Source: Erythrocercus mccallii
Lineage: Eukaryota; Chordata; Aves; Passeriformes; Dicruridae
DNA length: 64,000 nucleotides
Reading direction: 5' to 3'
Assembly: GCA_013397435.1 (NCBI GenBank)
Contig: VZRG01001040.1
Span: 149,214-213,213, forward strand
Shown: positions 26,601-37,245 of the stretch, piece by piece
Position numbering within the stretch: the first letter of the stretch is position 1
How the letters are laid out: each line of letters starts with the position of its first letter
Made by a program: the position numbers and the translations under genes
The notes under the pieces: model-generated
Databases searched by the model: none
The model's input: only the letters and a program-made list of their open reading frames with translations
What the model was told of the DNA's origin: nothing

Positions 26601-29343
26601 TGCCTTTCTCATACTGATCTCACTCACCTGCACCCACCTTTTTTCAGTCTTCTCTCGTACGATGGCTTCTTCAGCACCTGCTGTCTTTCTGGACTGCTGG
26701 GTCCGTTTGTCAGATCCCTTCCCGATCAGACACCAGCACCATTGCAGCTGCCACAGCCTAGTGCATAGTGTTTTGGAAAAGCATGGATAAAAGCTGGGAG
26801 CTCTGTTTTTGATTCTTGAGGGCTTTCAGATCAAATATTGTCTTTAGAAGTTATATTTCTAATTTTTGCACTGCTGCTGAGAGATCCAGCTTTTCTTTCT
26901 CTTTAAGTCAGTAATAAAGTTCACTGTTACATTCCCTTGAATAACTGCAGGGGAAATGGGGGCATCAGAAGGCACACTGCACTGTCACTTGGAGTTGTGA
27001 GGATTTTGCAAAGGTGACACAGAAGAAGTCCCGCCTGCATCCTCTTGGTAGCAAAAGCAGTATAGAATGTATAAACAGGCCACGTGACTATTAAAGATCA
27101 ACTTGACCTACACACCATAATTACTGCATTAACATTCAGTGTATTTATAGAAAACCAGCTCATCAAATTTGCTTCTGAATAATTCATTTGTGAAGTCACA
27201 ACCAACCTCTACTGAAAGCATCTTAAAAATGCACTTGATTGCAACTAAGATAACATGAAATGAGAGAGTGAGATTTACTTTGCACAAAATGTGGATAAAC
27301 AGAGCAGTCCCAATATAATATTACATTCTTGTGAAGCTGTCCTTCCTTTTCCCTTTTCACATAAATGTGGTTTTGGATGGCTTTGTGGCTGTCTTGTGAA
27401 AGCCAGCTTGCAAACTCTCCAGAATCAGTAGGCTTTCAAGGTGTTCAGCCCACCTCTGACAGATGAGCAATATCTGAGATCAGTGGAAGCTGCTTGATAT
27501 TTGGCTCTTTGTATTCAGGCAGGTGTGCAGTCATGCTGTGGATTTAACAGTCTAGACAAGGAAGGCTTCTTTCCTTCAAAATCTTGGGTCTCAGCATAAA
27601 GCTTCTAAGGAGATAAGAGTTCAGCCACTAACAGGTGAATATGTAGGATGTTTGTTAATGGGACGTGAAATTTACATTTCAGCTGAGACATCATCATTCA
27701 TTAAAAATATATCTATATGATATTTAGTTTTTGCTTGGTTTTATCTTATTACAGAAATAATGACCTTGATGGAGATCATTTCCTGAGGATTAAGATTAAT
27801 GACTGCCTGGGTTTCAGGCTATCATCAACTCTCAGCCAGTCATTAATCCCCAGGAAATCCTATGCCATATTTGCTTCTGCTTAAGTCTAGCAATCCAGCT
27901 GGTCTGTTCATAACAACATTACCTGTATGAATAAGGATGGCATCATTCGACCTGCTGTGTTGGCAAAATCCAAGCAATCTGAACATAAATCATGACAATC
28001 ACTGATCTTTTGTAGCTGTTTTCTTCTGAGTCCTGTACCTCAGATACCTTTGTCCTAATTTTGAAAGTGATATTCCTGGGTTATGAAAGCGTAGGTTTTA
28101 CAAAGATCTCAACATTTTTTAATAGACAGCAGCTGTTGTTGTGCAGTGGGAGCAGGGCAAGAATAAGATGGTAAGTATTTATGAAATAAAAGTGTGCTGT
28201 GAATAGTAATCCTATAAGCTGTAGGTTGCTTTAAAGATGATTCCTTCAGGAGTGGAGAGGGAGCATTTTCTCACTGGAGGTCCTCTGTCGAACAGGGAAG
28301 ATACCAGCACTGAAGTGAGGATTTAGAGCACCAGTGCAATCTGAGGCTACATTGTTTTTCTTGCCCAGCTTTATCAAGATACAGAAGGAATGGGATCTTT
28401 TCATTATCATGGCGCCTCTTTTCTGCCCTCCTGATTAGGTGTCACAGGCCAGCAAAACATCTCCCACAAATGAGGATTTGGCTAGTTGCTGACTTTCTTC
28501 CTCCTGTGTGACAAGGCTATAACTCATATGCAAATGCCATCTCTGCATGAAAATGTGTGTGATAAAAATCTCTTTCATGGCTTAGTCCCCAGTGAGAAGT
28601 AGGTATCTTTGGCAATTTTCTCCTATTCCCATCTTGAGTCCTATTTCCAAAATGGAAAACTACAGGATGTACTTCTGCAGAAAATGATTTGTTTATCGTA
28701 TATCCTGTACTTTTTTTTTCGAAGATATAAATATGATGCATGTTATTGGTGAGAGAAGTAACCTGTCACATAAAGCTGAGATTACAATTCTGTCACTTCC
28801 TTCACTGAACATGGAAAAATGCATTACTGTCACAGTTCTGACCAAAAAAAAATGAAACTTGCATTCATACTTCTCAGGAAAATACAAAGACTCCTCAAAG
28901 TTTTTGACATAGTAGTGAATTATTTATAATGGCTTGGTAGATGCTGTTGTGTTCCTACATACTGGTCTTAAGAATATTCCAATGTTTCCATTCACTGCAA
29001 ACTGTTCTGCTTCATTTGCTGCTGCTACTTGAGTACTTTGTTAGATGTCATGGAAACTGTCGGCTCACCCCAAAGATATCTGGCAGAGGTTGGGTAACCT
29101 TTGCCTGTATGGTTACTCAGCAGCTTCCCAGCTTTTGTCTTATTTTTCATAAAAACTTATGTTCTTACTCTTCCCATGGCCTAGGTGAGCTGCATCATCG
29201 TGTCTGTGCTCACTGCCATTGGTGCCATTGGAAACCTTGTTTGTCTTAAGGCCAGGCAGCTCAGCTTACACCAACTCATGGGTAATGCTCAGCTCCTGCA
29301 TGGCTGAAGTAACCTGAGCACTTCCAACTTCCTCATCTCCATG
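23633..29343. other. SLC24A2 intron (16.8 kb), proximal part; one hairpin, otherwise nothing recognised
   Basis: This stretch starts with the donor GTATGC of the preceding exon. It is AT-rich without coding signal. The inverted repeat at 27778-27858 is listed separately. A hydrophobic open frame near 29184-29280 is considered chance. Confidence 0.65.
27778..27858. repeat. 81-bp imperfect inverted repeat (hairpin)
   Basis: The arm from 27778 (ATTTCCTG, GGATT, ATGACTG) pairs with the arm ending at 27858 (CAGTCATTAATCCC, CAGGAAAT). By hand the stem has about 24 Watson-Crick pairs, one single mismatch pair near each end of the central stem, a 6-nt bulge on the 5' arm (a local GATTAA-type duplication) and a loop of about 21 nt. 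Size and shape are within the range of a pre-miRNA or a remnant of a palindromic transposon. I do not recognise the sequence, so neither is claimed. Confidence 0.75.
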
Positions 29344-29394
29344 GATCTCAGAAGTCTTTTCCAACTTTAACCATTCTTTGATTCTTTGATTCTG
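29344..29394 (+). mobile_element. CR1 LINE extreme 3' end, sense (about 50 bp)
   Basis: Contains GATCTCAGAAGTCTTTTCC, then a tail of CATTCTTTG ATTCTTTG ATTCTG, the standard end of an avian CR1. It is severely 5'-truncated. It lies tail-to-tail with the antisense CR1 that begins at about 29416. Confidence 0.7.
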
Positions 29395-29415
29395 GGATGC
29401 TACAGGACTTGAGTG

Positions 29416-29957
29416 CACTTCACAGAATCACAGAATCAAAGAATCATAGAATGAACTAGGTTGGAAAAGACCTTTGAGTTCATAGCGTCCAACCTATGCT
29501 CTAACACCTCTTCATCAACTAAACCATGGCACTGAGTGCCACATCCAGTCTTTTTTTAAATCCCTCTATGGACAGTGACTCCACCACCTCCCTGAGCAGA
29601 CAGTTGCACTGCCCAGTCACTCTTTCAGTGAAGAAATTTTTCCTGACATGTAACCTAAACTTCTCCTGGTGCAGCTCAAGACTGTGCCCTCTCATTCTGT
29701 CACTGGTTGCCTGGGAGAAAAGACCAATCCCCACCTGGCTACAGCTTCCTTTCAGGAAGCTGTAGAGAGTGATAAGGTCACCTCTGAGTCTCCTTTTCTC
29801 CAGGCTAAACAACCCCAGCTCCCTCAGTCATTCTTCACAGGGCTTGTGTTCCAAGCCCCTCACCAGCCCCCAAGCATCTCAACATCCTTTCTAAACTGAG
29901 GGGCTCAGAACTGGACACAGGACTCAAGGTGTGGCCTCACCACTTCCTAGCACCATG
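29416..29957 (-). mobile_element. CR1 LINE, antisense, 3' part of ORF2 and 3' UTR (about 540 bp)
   Basis: On the + strand it starts with the reversed tail (CACAGAATCAAAGAATCATAG), followed by TAGGTTGGAAAAGACC, all typical of reversed CR1. The minus-strand frame at 29519-29812 encodes the C-terminal end of CR1 ORF2: FSLEKRRLRGDLITLYSFLK, then a conserved R-G-x-x-x-L pattern. The frame is short and has no catalytic domain, so this is a dead fragment. Confidence 0.9.
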
Positions 29958-30532
29958 CCAGAGAAGAAAGAAATATATCTTCAGAACTGTATATCTTCAG
30001 CTCAAAAGTATTTTATTTAACATGAATAAATATGCAAATCTAGACAAAACTAATAAGAGTAATTTTGTATATTATTACTGTCTTTGGTTTAAATTATTCA
30101 TCTTTCTTGAGCATCCTTTAGGCATGCCCATTGGCCTGCAAAGAAGCTGAGCATCCTTCTTCTTGCTCCCTTGTTCTTACCCAGCTTGTCCTTGGTTCCT
30201 CTTCTGTCCCATCAAGGAAAAACAGTCCTCTGAGCACAGCACTCAGACTATTTTGGTTCTCCTCTCAGCTGCAGACTGAAATGTTTGCAAGGGACTTCTG
30301 CTAGAGAAGATGGGGGCTCCCTGCTGGGCTCACATATATATTAGTAGCTGTTAGTTATAATACAGTGTCTTCTCTTTAACTCCTTCCCATGATTTTTCAG
30401 TCGGATATGATGGTGGGATACCAGTGAAAAGGACAATTAGGCTTACCTTCAAAATGTAGTGTCATGTCAAGCAAATACTTATACTCTTTTTATGCATCTA
30501 GCTTTCACAAAATCGATGTGTTTTTTCTCATG
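29958..30532. other. Intron between two CR1 fragments; nothing recognised
   Basis: AT-rich sequence with no recognisable element or exon. Confidence 0.5.
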
Positions 30533-31130
30533 TAGGTTGAAAGGGACTTCTTGCATTACAGAATCCAGCCAGTCCAATCCCCTGCTCAATCAGGATCAGC
30601 TCCAGCAGGTTGACTATGACAGCTTCCAGTCAGGATTTGAAGATGTTCACAAATGGAGACTCCACAGTCTTTTTGGGAGACTCATTTCTGTATTTGCCCA
30701 TCATCCCAATATATGTCTGGATGGAATTTTCTGGTTTTTAGTTTGTGTCCATTGACTCTTCCCATCAGTGGGCACTTCTGAGAGAAGTGTTATTCCCTTT
30801 TGTTCTTTCTGTCCCATCAGATGCTTCTATATGGGGTAAGATCTCCCTGAACCTTCTTTCCTCCAGGCTGAACAGTCCTAGCTCTCTCAGCCTCTCCTCT
30901 TACGAGAGGTGCTGCAGTCCCCTCATGATCTGTGTGGCCCAGTGCTGGACTTGTTCTGGTATGTCTACGACTGCTCTGTACTGGTGGACCTGGGACCAGT
31001 CCCAGCACCCACATATGTCTCATGAGCACTGGTGGAAGGAAAGTATCCTCTCCTTGGCCTAGTGGCAGTGCTCTCCTCAGAGGAGCACCCTAAGGGTGCT
31101 GTTGGTCACCTTGGCTGCAGTGGCACTTTT
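30533..31130 (-). mobile_element. CR1 LINE, antisense, diverged 3' fragment (about 600 bp)
   Basis: The reversed CR1 3' region is recognisable from GTTGAAAGGGACTTCTTGC and TCCAGCCAGTCCAATCCCC near the start, through CTCCAGGCTGAACAGTCCTA, to the ORF2 region around 31000-31130. Divergence is higher than in the neighbouring copy at 29416, suggesting an older insertion of another subfamily. It lacks a clear 8-bp tail. The right edge is approximate. Confidence 0.82.
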
Positions 31131-33870
31131 CCAGCTTTCAGTGGCATGACTCTCCACATAGCTGGTAGCAAGAAGAAAGCTTTTCCTGGGGATGTTTTCC
31201 ATCAGCTAAATGAGGTGAAGAAATGAGGCACGTCATTATCCAACAAGGTCTTCTTTCACCCTTTGCTATGTTTCAATTACAGTAGAGACCACCAAAATTG
31301 TGTTCCTAATTTAGATACCTGAAGCTCCATGATAATGTAGATGAAATGAGTATTTTAAAAGTATCTCCAACATAAAACAACCCACACTGCCAAAGTTCAG
31401 CTGATTTTTTATATATCAATCATAATATCTGATGATGATCAAGGAAGTAGACATTCAAAGTCTGAATTATTTTACTGAGTGGATCTATTCAGTTTGCATA
31501 CAGGGACTATTTCATTCTTGTCATACTTTGGGGATGTCGGTCTTGCTTCTTCTAGATAACAGAGGTTGCAGTTCCATGACTGTAGGGTGAGTGAACTTGC
31601 AAAACTTATCCTACCCACAGATGTTAAAAATGGACTGTGTTTTTGTTATACATAACTTCATGGGCAACAAAGATGGCAGATTTCTCTCAGAAAGGGTAGT
31701 TCAGTGGGAAAATTCTTTGTTATAATGCTCTTCAACTCTGTAGCAGTAAGTATCAAATCTGCTTATCTTCAGAGGTTCACAAAATTTAGAGAGAAGGCAC
31801 AACTCTTGCTAGTTTCATTCAGCGAATTTCTAGTTACATAAAATTAGAGCACAGGTCTTCTTTTAAAATCAATATTGATCTTTGTAGGTGGAAAAACTTA
31901 AATAATGAAAGTTTTCTGAAACCCTTTTAATTTAGTTTTGAATTTGAAATATAATCCTTGTGTTTGTCAGTTTCCACAACAATTTATTTCTGCATGCCTC
32001 GTTTTGTTGTTCTAACTGTAATCTACTCAAGTTGTACAATGTAGGCAGAATTCTTGGTTCTCTTCTCCATAATATTTTCCAGTGATGCCCTGTTCTTCAG
32101 ACAGCATATTCTTCTTGGGATTCTCTACAGAGAATGTGTGGAAGACATGAATATTTAAATACAATCATGATCCCAGCACAGGATACAGCTATTCTGTGTA
32201 TTTACATGCTTAATGGCTTTAGCTTCATTTTAAGTTTCTTCCTAACTCAGTATTTCTTTGTTAAAAATATGAACAACAAAGAACATAAATAATGTATAAA
32301 CCTCTACAGGTCAGGGAATAGTAATGTCTGTGAGGGGCTTTCCATTGAAGCTGAAAGTGGGAGATTTCCTTTAGTACAGTTTGCACATGACAGATGATTT
32401 CATTGTCCACAGGCTGGTTGGATTTTATGACTGGCTAGTGAAAGGAAGGCATGCTGTCCTTCTGTTATTCTCCTTGGATATGATGGAAAGCAAAACAGCT
32501 GAAATTTATTCAGCTGGAGTTGAAGGTTTTCAGAGCCCACAGTGCCTGGCCCAACAGACACTTAAGGAAATCCTGATCCCACTAGAATCAGTTGTTGAAC
32601 TCCTGATATCATCAGCAAAGTGATGTTTTAACTTGTACACCTTGGAATTCCTATTTTAATGAATATTTGAAAATTGTTTGAAGATAAATACCATCTTTAA
32701 AGTCAGCAGGAATAGTGTTTGATCCAGGTCAAGTAAATTCTGTATTGGTTGTCTTTTGGTGTTACTGCATTATAGAGAGTGTTTGGCCCGTGTCTTCAAG
32801 AGTGGATGGCAGATGGAAGAAAGCTATCTTAAGAGGGAAGAAGAAACAAAGCTCTCAGGAAGAAGCAATTTCATGCCTTTCTTTAATTTAAGAAAAATAA
32901 AATCACCTAAAAATATCAAAATCCGGGTCTGACATGCAATAGTAATTTAATTTACTTTCTGCTCCATTGCAGAAAGTCAATTGTCATTGACCATCCCCTT
33001 AAAAATATTTGCTTTTCAGCCCATATCAATTGAAACGTCGACAAATTTCCTTTTGTCACCACAAGATTTGTTAGATGGTATGGACTGAAAGCAGGGGATT
33101 TTTACTCTTCATTTTACATGTTACACTAAGGGCAAAGTAATAGGTAGATCTAGCTTTGGGATGTTGTCATTATCTTAAGCTGCCCAGAACTCTACTGAAG
33201 TGATTGTAAAAAATTTTAATTATATTTCTACTCACACTCCAACTTGATAAAATTGCAATAAACAAATTATATAAAAGCAGACAACTCTAATAAATTATTT
33301 TTAGGGCAAAACCTAAATAAAACTAAAATAAAAAAACAGGGCATGGACACATGAGGAGAGAGAACAGGAATAGGCAGCTTGCAGTTTCAAGACAAGAAGA
33401 AAGGTGACCACATGTGTTATTAGAGTTCAGGTGGACAAAGTAATGCTGGATTTAGTTACTCCCAATGTACTGCCCAATAGCCAAGTACCTGGAAGACTTC
33501 ATTTATATTATTTTCTGTATTTGTTTAGGAGTGTTAATAAAGCGGTGATAGTAGTATAAGCAAATGAGATGTAATTCTGAAATTAAATGCAATTTTTAAC
33601 TGTATTGCTTATATCCAAAAGGGATCTTTTTGTATTTTCCACAGAAACAGCTCAGTAGCAAAGCCTCCATTTTTGAAGGGCTGGTAGCTGGAAGGTCCAC
33701 AAGTGAAAATGTAGAGTACAGCAACTGATTATCTGGATGTAGTAGGAGAGTAAATATTTTGCTTTTTAAAAGAATAATTGTTTTCTCTCCTCTACATTCT
33801 ACAACGATACTACATACCAACTCCCACAGCAATCCCAGTCTCTCCCAGATGGGATATAATTACTCAGTAA
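31131..33870. other. Intron; nothing recognised
   Basis: AT-rich intron between a CR1 fragment and the solo LTR. No repeats, exons or RNA genes were recognised. Confidence 0.55.
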
Positions 33871-33875
33871 GAAAG
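33871..33875. repeat. Target-site duplication, left copy (GAAAG)
   Basis: Identical to 34498-34502 on the other side of the LTR. Confidence 0.9.
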
Positions 33876-34497
33876 TGTCCTGGGGTGACTTTATGATGCT
33901 TGTATCCCCAGTTGTCTGTTCTGTTTATGCTGGATATTAAGTTCTGCACCTTTATGACTGGTTCAGAGAGCAAAGGTGGGGAGAAGAAGCGCAGTTTACA
34001 GAAACTGCCCTCGCTCCCCGCATTGCTTCTCATGGACTGTGTTGGCTGCAGCACGGACAGCGGGACAGAGCTCTCCCTTGCTTTTAGTAGTTTTTAGCTA
34101 GCTGAGGCAGAGAAGTTCCCTGGACTGTGGCTTTTCTTTTTCTTGGAACTGTTCAAACCTGCTCTGGACTGAAAATCCAGACAAACACCAGAGCTCACAC
34201 CTGTGGCCGACCAGGCCCTAGGACGCTGCATTGCAGCACAGGAGGGACTGGTAAGAGACTGAGTGAGCCAAGCACACCCCATTAATTTGCCATCTCTTCA
34301 GAACAGTGAGATGTTTTATTGTTTAATATTATTCATTTTTTATGCTTGTGAATACTTTGCTTGTTGAATAAAGTTTTTTCCACTTTTCTCTGAGGAAATC
34401 TTTTCCTGAACCAGTTGGGGGAGAAGCAGTTTAAATTTGCTTTCTAGGGCAACCCCCATGCAGAAGTTTCTTCCCAAATTTGCCCTAAACCAGGACA
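33876..34497 (+). mobile_element. Solo LTR of an endogenous retrovirus, 622 bp, with 5-bp TSD
   Basis: The segment begins TGTCCTGG and ends CCAGGACA, a perfect 8-bp terminal inverted repeat of TG...CA type. It is flanked on both sides by the identical 5-mer GAAAG (33871-33875 and 34498-34502), a clean target-site duplication. A poly(A) signal AATAAA at 34367-34372 with a T-rich stretch after it suggests + orientation. No gag, pol or env sequence and no second LTR is present, so it is a solo LTR left by recombination between two LTRs. From memory it resembles LTRs common in songbird genomes; family name not assigned. The reverse orientation is less likely but possible because the ends are palindromic. 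Confidence 0.92.
34367..34372 (+). terminator. LTR polyadenylation signal AATAAA
   Basis: A canonical hexamer inside the LTR, in the same orientation as SLC24A2, followed within 10 nt by a T-rich run. This is the normal place for an LTR poly(A) signal near the end of R. Whether it is used in the host transcript cannot be told from sequence. Confidence 0.6.
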
Positions 34498-34502
34498 GAA
34501 AG
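34498..34502. repeat. Target-site duplication, right copy (GAAAG)
   Basis: Identical to 33871-33875 on the other side of the LTR. Confidence 0.9.
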
Positions 34503-36062
34503 TGAAGAGATTTATGAAGTTTGTAAATGGCAGAAGTCAGAATAAGATGAGATTCACTGAAAAAAAAAATTTCAAATAATTCTTTCTTTCTAAAATTCAC
34601 AATTCCTGTTAGTCTTCAGTTGGTGGGATTTTTTTGTGTGTTTTTCATCTAATAGTGTCAGTACAAAAGCATTTTCTTTTGTTAAAGATCTCTTAGAGGT
34701 TAGGACTCTAATTTTAAACCTGTAAAGTTAATCTCCACTAGATCTTTCACAAGTTCTTAGCATCAAGAGATCTTTGTTCCTAATCTAACATCATTGCTGA
34801 AACCAAATCAAACTTTGACTCCAGTTTAGTTTGGATAGTCACTACAACTTCTCTTGAAAAGTTTTTAAAGTGGCCTCCTTTTTCTGCTTATGGATGAGAC
34901 TGATCATCAAATTAAATTTTCTCAAAACCATGATGTCTAGAAGAAAAAACAGTAAGACATACTTGTGCTCCTTTGTGTAATCATATGAATTCCTCTAATT
35001 CCTTGGGCCAGTTTTTTGGCCTTTTTTTAAAAAAAATGCAAATAAAAAGGAGACATCCTGTTAAGCATGATGACAATAGTAAGTGCAAATCAGACATCAT
35101 ATCAAAAAGATATAAAGGGGAAGAGTGGGTTTCCAAAAATAATGTCTTGGTAACCAGGAATTTGCCGACTTTCAGAATTCTGTGTACAACCTCTCACACA
35201 GAAATTCTCTTTTGTCTCCAGTGCTCAGTTTACTTATAAAGGTTAGAATTTTTCATAATTTACTTTCTTCTAAATTGAAATTCTTTGCTGCATGCATGTT
35301 CTTAATTTAATTACTAGTTTTGAGCCCTTATTTTCCAATTTCATTTCTCTTCTATGTCTCAGGTATCCAACCTTTTGGTAGTTCAAATTTATGAGTATGA
35401 AAACTCAGGAAAAATAGGTGTTCTCCATCTGCTTGTTCCAGAAGCCTCAAAATTTCTTTTAAGCTAAGCTCGCACTGATTCAGATGGAGAATTAAGCCTT
35501 GACACCTTCATGACTGTAGAAGTCAAACAAAGGAGCACCTAGTAAATGCAACACTGGAATTATACCAAAAATTATGGGATTGCCATCAGTAATTTCTCTT
35601 TACCTGTTTTGTTTTAAATAATAGATACATCAACTTTGAAGCTTTTAATTAACTTGGAGGAGTGTGACGTGAATTGTCATACAAATACATTTTTTATGCA
35701 AAGTGGAGGTCTCGTGCTTGTTGAAGAAATCCAGAATGAGTTTCCTTCATTTGAGAGTCTGACTTTATATTTTCCATGAAGGGATACATACCTTTAGTAA
35801 TGCAGGTTGCTGTCTCTGAAATAGCTGTGTGGATTATGAGTAGGTGCAGAAGGTCTGGGACAGGCTTATTTCTGACCTTACTATGGTCAGCTGCAGTCTG
35901 TGTCTGAGATCTTAGTCACAGGAGAGTGAAGAGAAAAAATGGTTCTGCTCTTTTTCTATGGCAGCCTGGGGCTATATACTTAACAGGTAGAAATGAGTAT
36001 TTCATCACAAACTATGTACTATACTTAGTGTAAAATAAACTGAGTTATTAGCTATCTTATTT
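34503..36062. other. Intron; nothing recognised
   Basis: AT-rich stretch between the solo LTR and the next CR1, with no recognisable element. Confidence 0.55.
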
Positions 36063-37245
36063 AATAGAATCATTGAATAGTTTGCAATGAACATTTAAAG
36101 ATCATGTAGTACAGTCTTCCTGCAATGATCAGGGACATCTTCAACCAGATCAGGTTGCTCACAGCCCTGTCCATCCTGACTTTAGATTTGTCCAGGCATG
36201 GGGCATTTACCACAGTTCTCTGAGCAACCTGAGCTGTTGTTTCAAAATCCTCCATATAAAAAATATCTTCTTTATGTCTAGTGTGAATCTACTTTCTTTC
36301 TACCACAGTAACTTCTACTAAAAAAGTTTGTCCCCATCTTTTTTGCAGTTCCCCTTTAATTGACAGGCTGCTCTGTGGTCTTCTCAGAGCCTTTCCTTCT
36401 ATATGCAGAACAACCCAAATAGGCTGTCTTCATAGGAGAAGGACTCTATCCCTCTAATCATTTTGGCGGCCCTTCTGTGGACTCTCTCCAACAGCTCCAT
36501 GTCCTTCCTGTGCTGGGACCCCAGAGCTGGATGCAGCCCTGCAGGTGGGGTCTCAGCAGAGCAGAGGGGCAGAATCCCCTCCCTGGCCCTGCTGCCCTGG
36601 GTCCTCTGGATGCAGCCCAGGACATGTTTGGCTTTCTGGGCTATGAGTGCTCATTGCTGGCTCATGTCCAGTCTTTCCTCCATAGCACCCCCAAGTCCTT
36701 CTCCCCAGGCTACTCTCCATCTGTTCATCTCAGAGACTGTGTTGGAACCAGTGGTTGCACCAACCCAAGTGCGGTGCCTTGCACTTGGTCTTGTTAAACC
36801 TCCTGAAATTCCCATTCCCGTTTGTCCAGGTCCCTCTGAATGACATTCTATCCTTTGGATGTGGCAACTGCATCACTTAGCTTGGTGTTGTCTTCAAACT
36901 TTCTGAGGATTCACTTGATCTCCCCTGTCAATGTAGTTGATGAAGATATTAAATCAGACTGATCTCAGAAGGGACACCACTCACTGCCAGCATCCATCAG
37001 GACTCTGAGCAGTTGACCACTACTCTCTGAATGTAACCATCCAGTCAATTTCTTTCCACTAAACAGATCCATCTCTCTCCAATTCAGTGAGAGGGAGCAT
37101 GAGGGGATCTTACAGAAGTCCAGATAAGTGACATCTGTAGCACTTCCCTTGTCCACTGATGTAGTCACTCCATCACAGAACATCACTAAGTTGGTCAGGC
37201 AGGACTTTTCTGTTGGTGAAGCCATGCTGGGTATCTTGAATGTAA
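36063..37245 (-). mobile_element. CR1 LINE, antisense, about 1.2 kb with RT remnant
   Basis: The + strand starts with the reversed CR1 tail (AATAGAATCATTGAATAG) and runs through the reversed 3' UTR and ORF2. The minus frame 36965-37225 reads SPTEKSCLTNLVMFCDGVTT and TDVTYLDFCK, which is the N-terminal part of the CR1 reverse-transcriptase domain up to the YLDF motif. The reading frame then breaks into other frames, so no complete RT domain survives. The region around 36440-36800 is GC-richer than the surrounding intron, as expected of CR1, and gives long chance frames on the + strand. Confidence 0.9.

Noticed and set aside
29184..29280. Hydrophobic frame (SCIIVSVLTAIGAIGNLVCL) resembling a receptor first TM segment
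   Set aside because: It is isolated, lacks any other receptor motif, ends in a stop soon after, and lies next to CR1 fragments. Chance hydrophobicity is the simpler explanation.
33860..34600. Short frames overlapping the LTR as retroviral proteins
   Set aside because: The segment is a non-coding LTR with TSDs on both sides; no internal retroviral genes are present.
36463..36843. Two overlapping + strand frames of 126 and 106 codons
   Set aside because: They are antisense to CR1 ORF2; the openness comes from the GC-rich LINE sequence.
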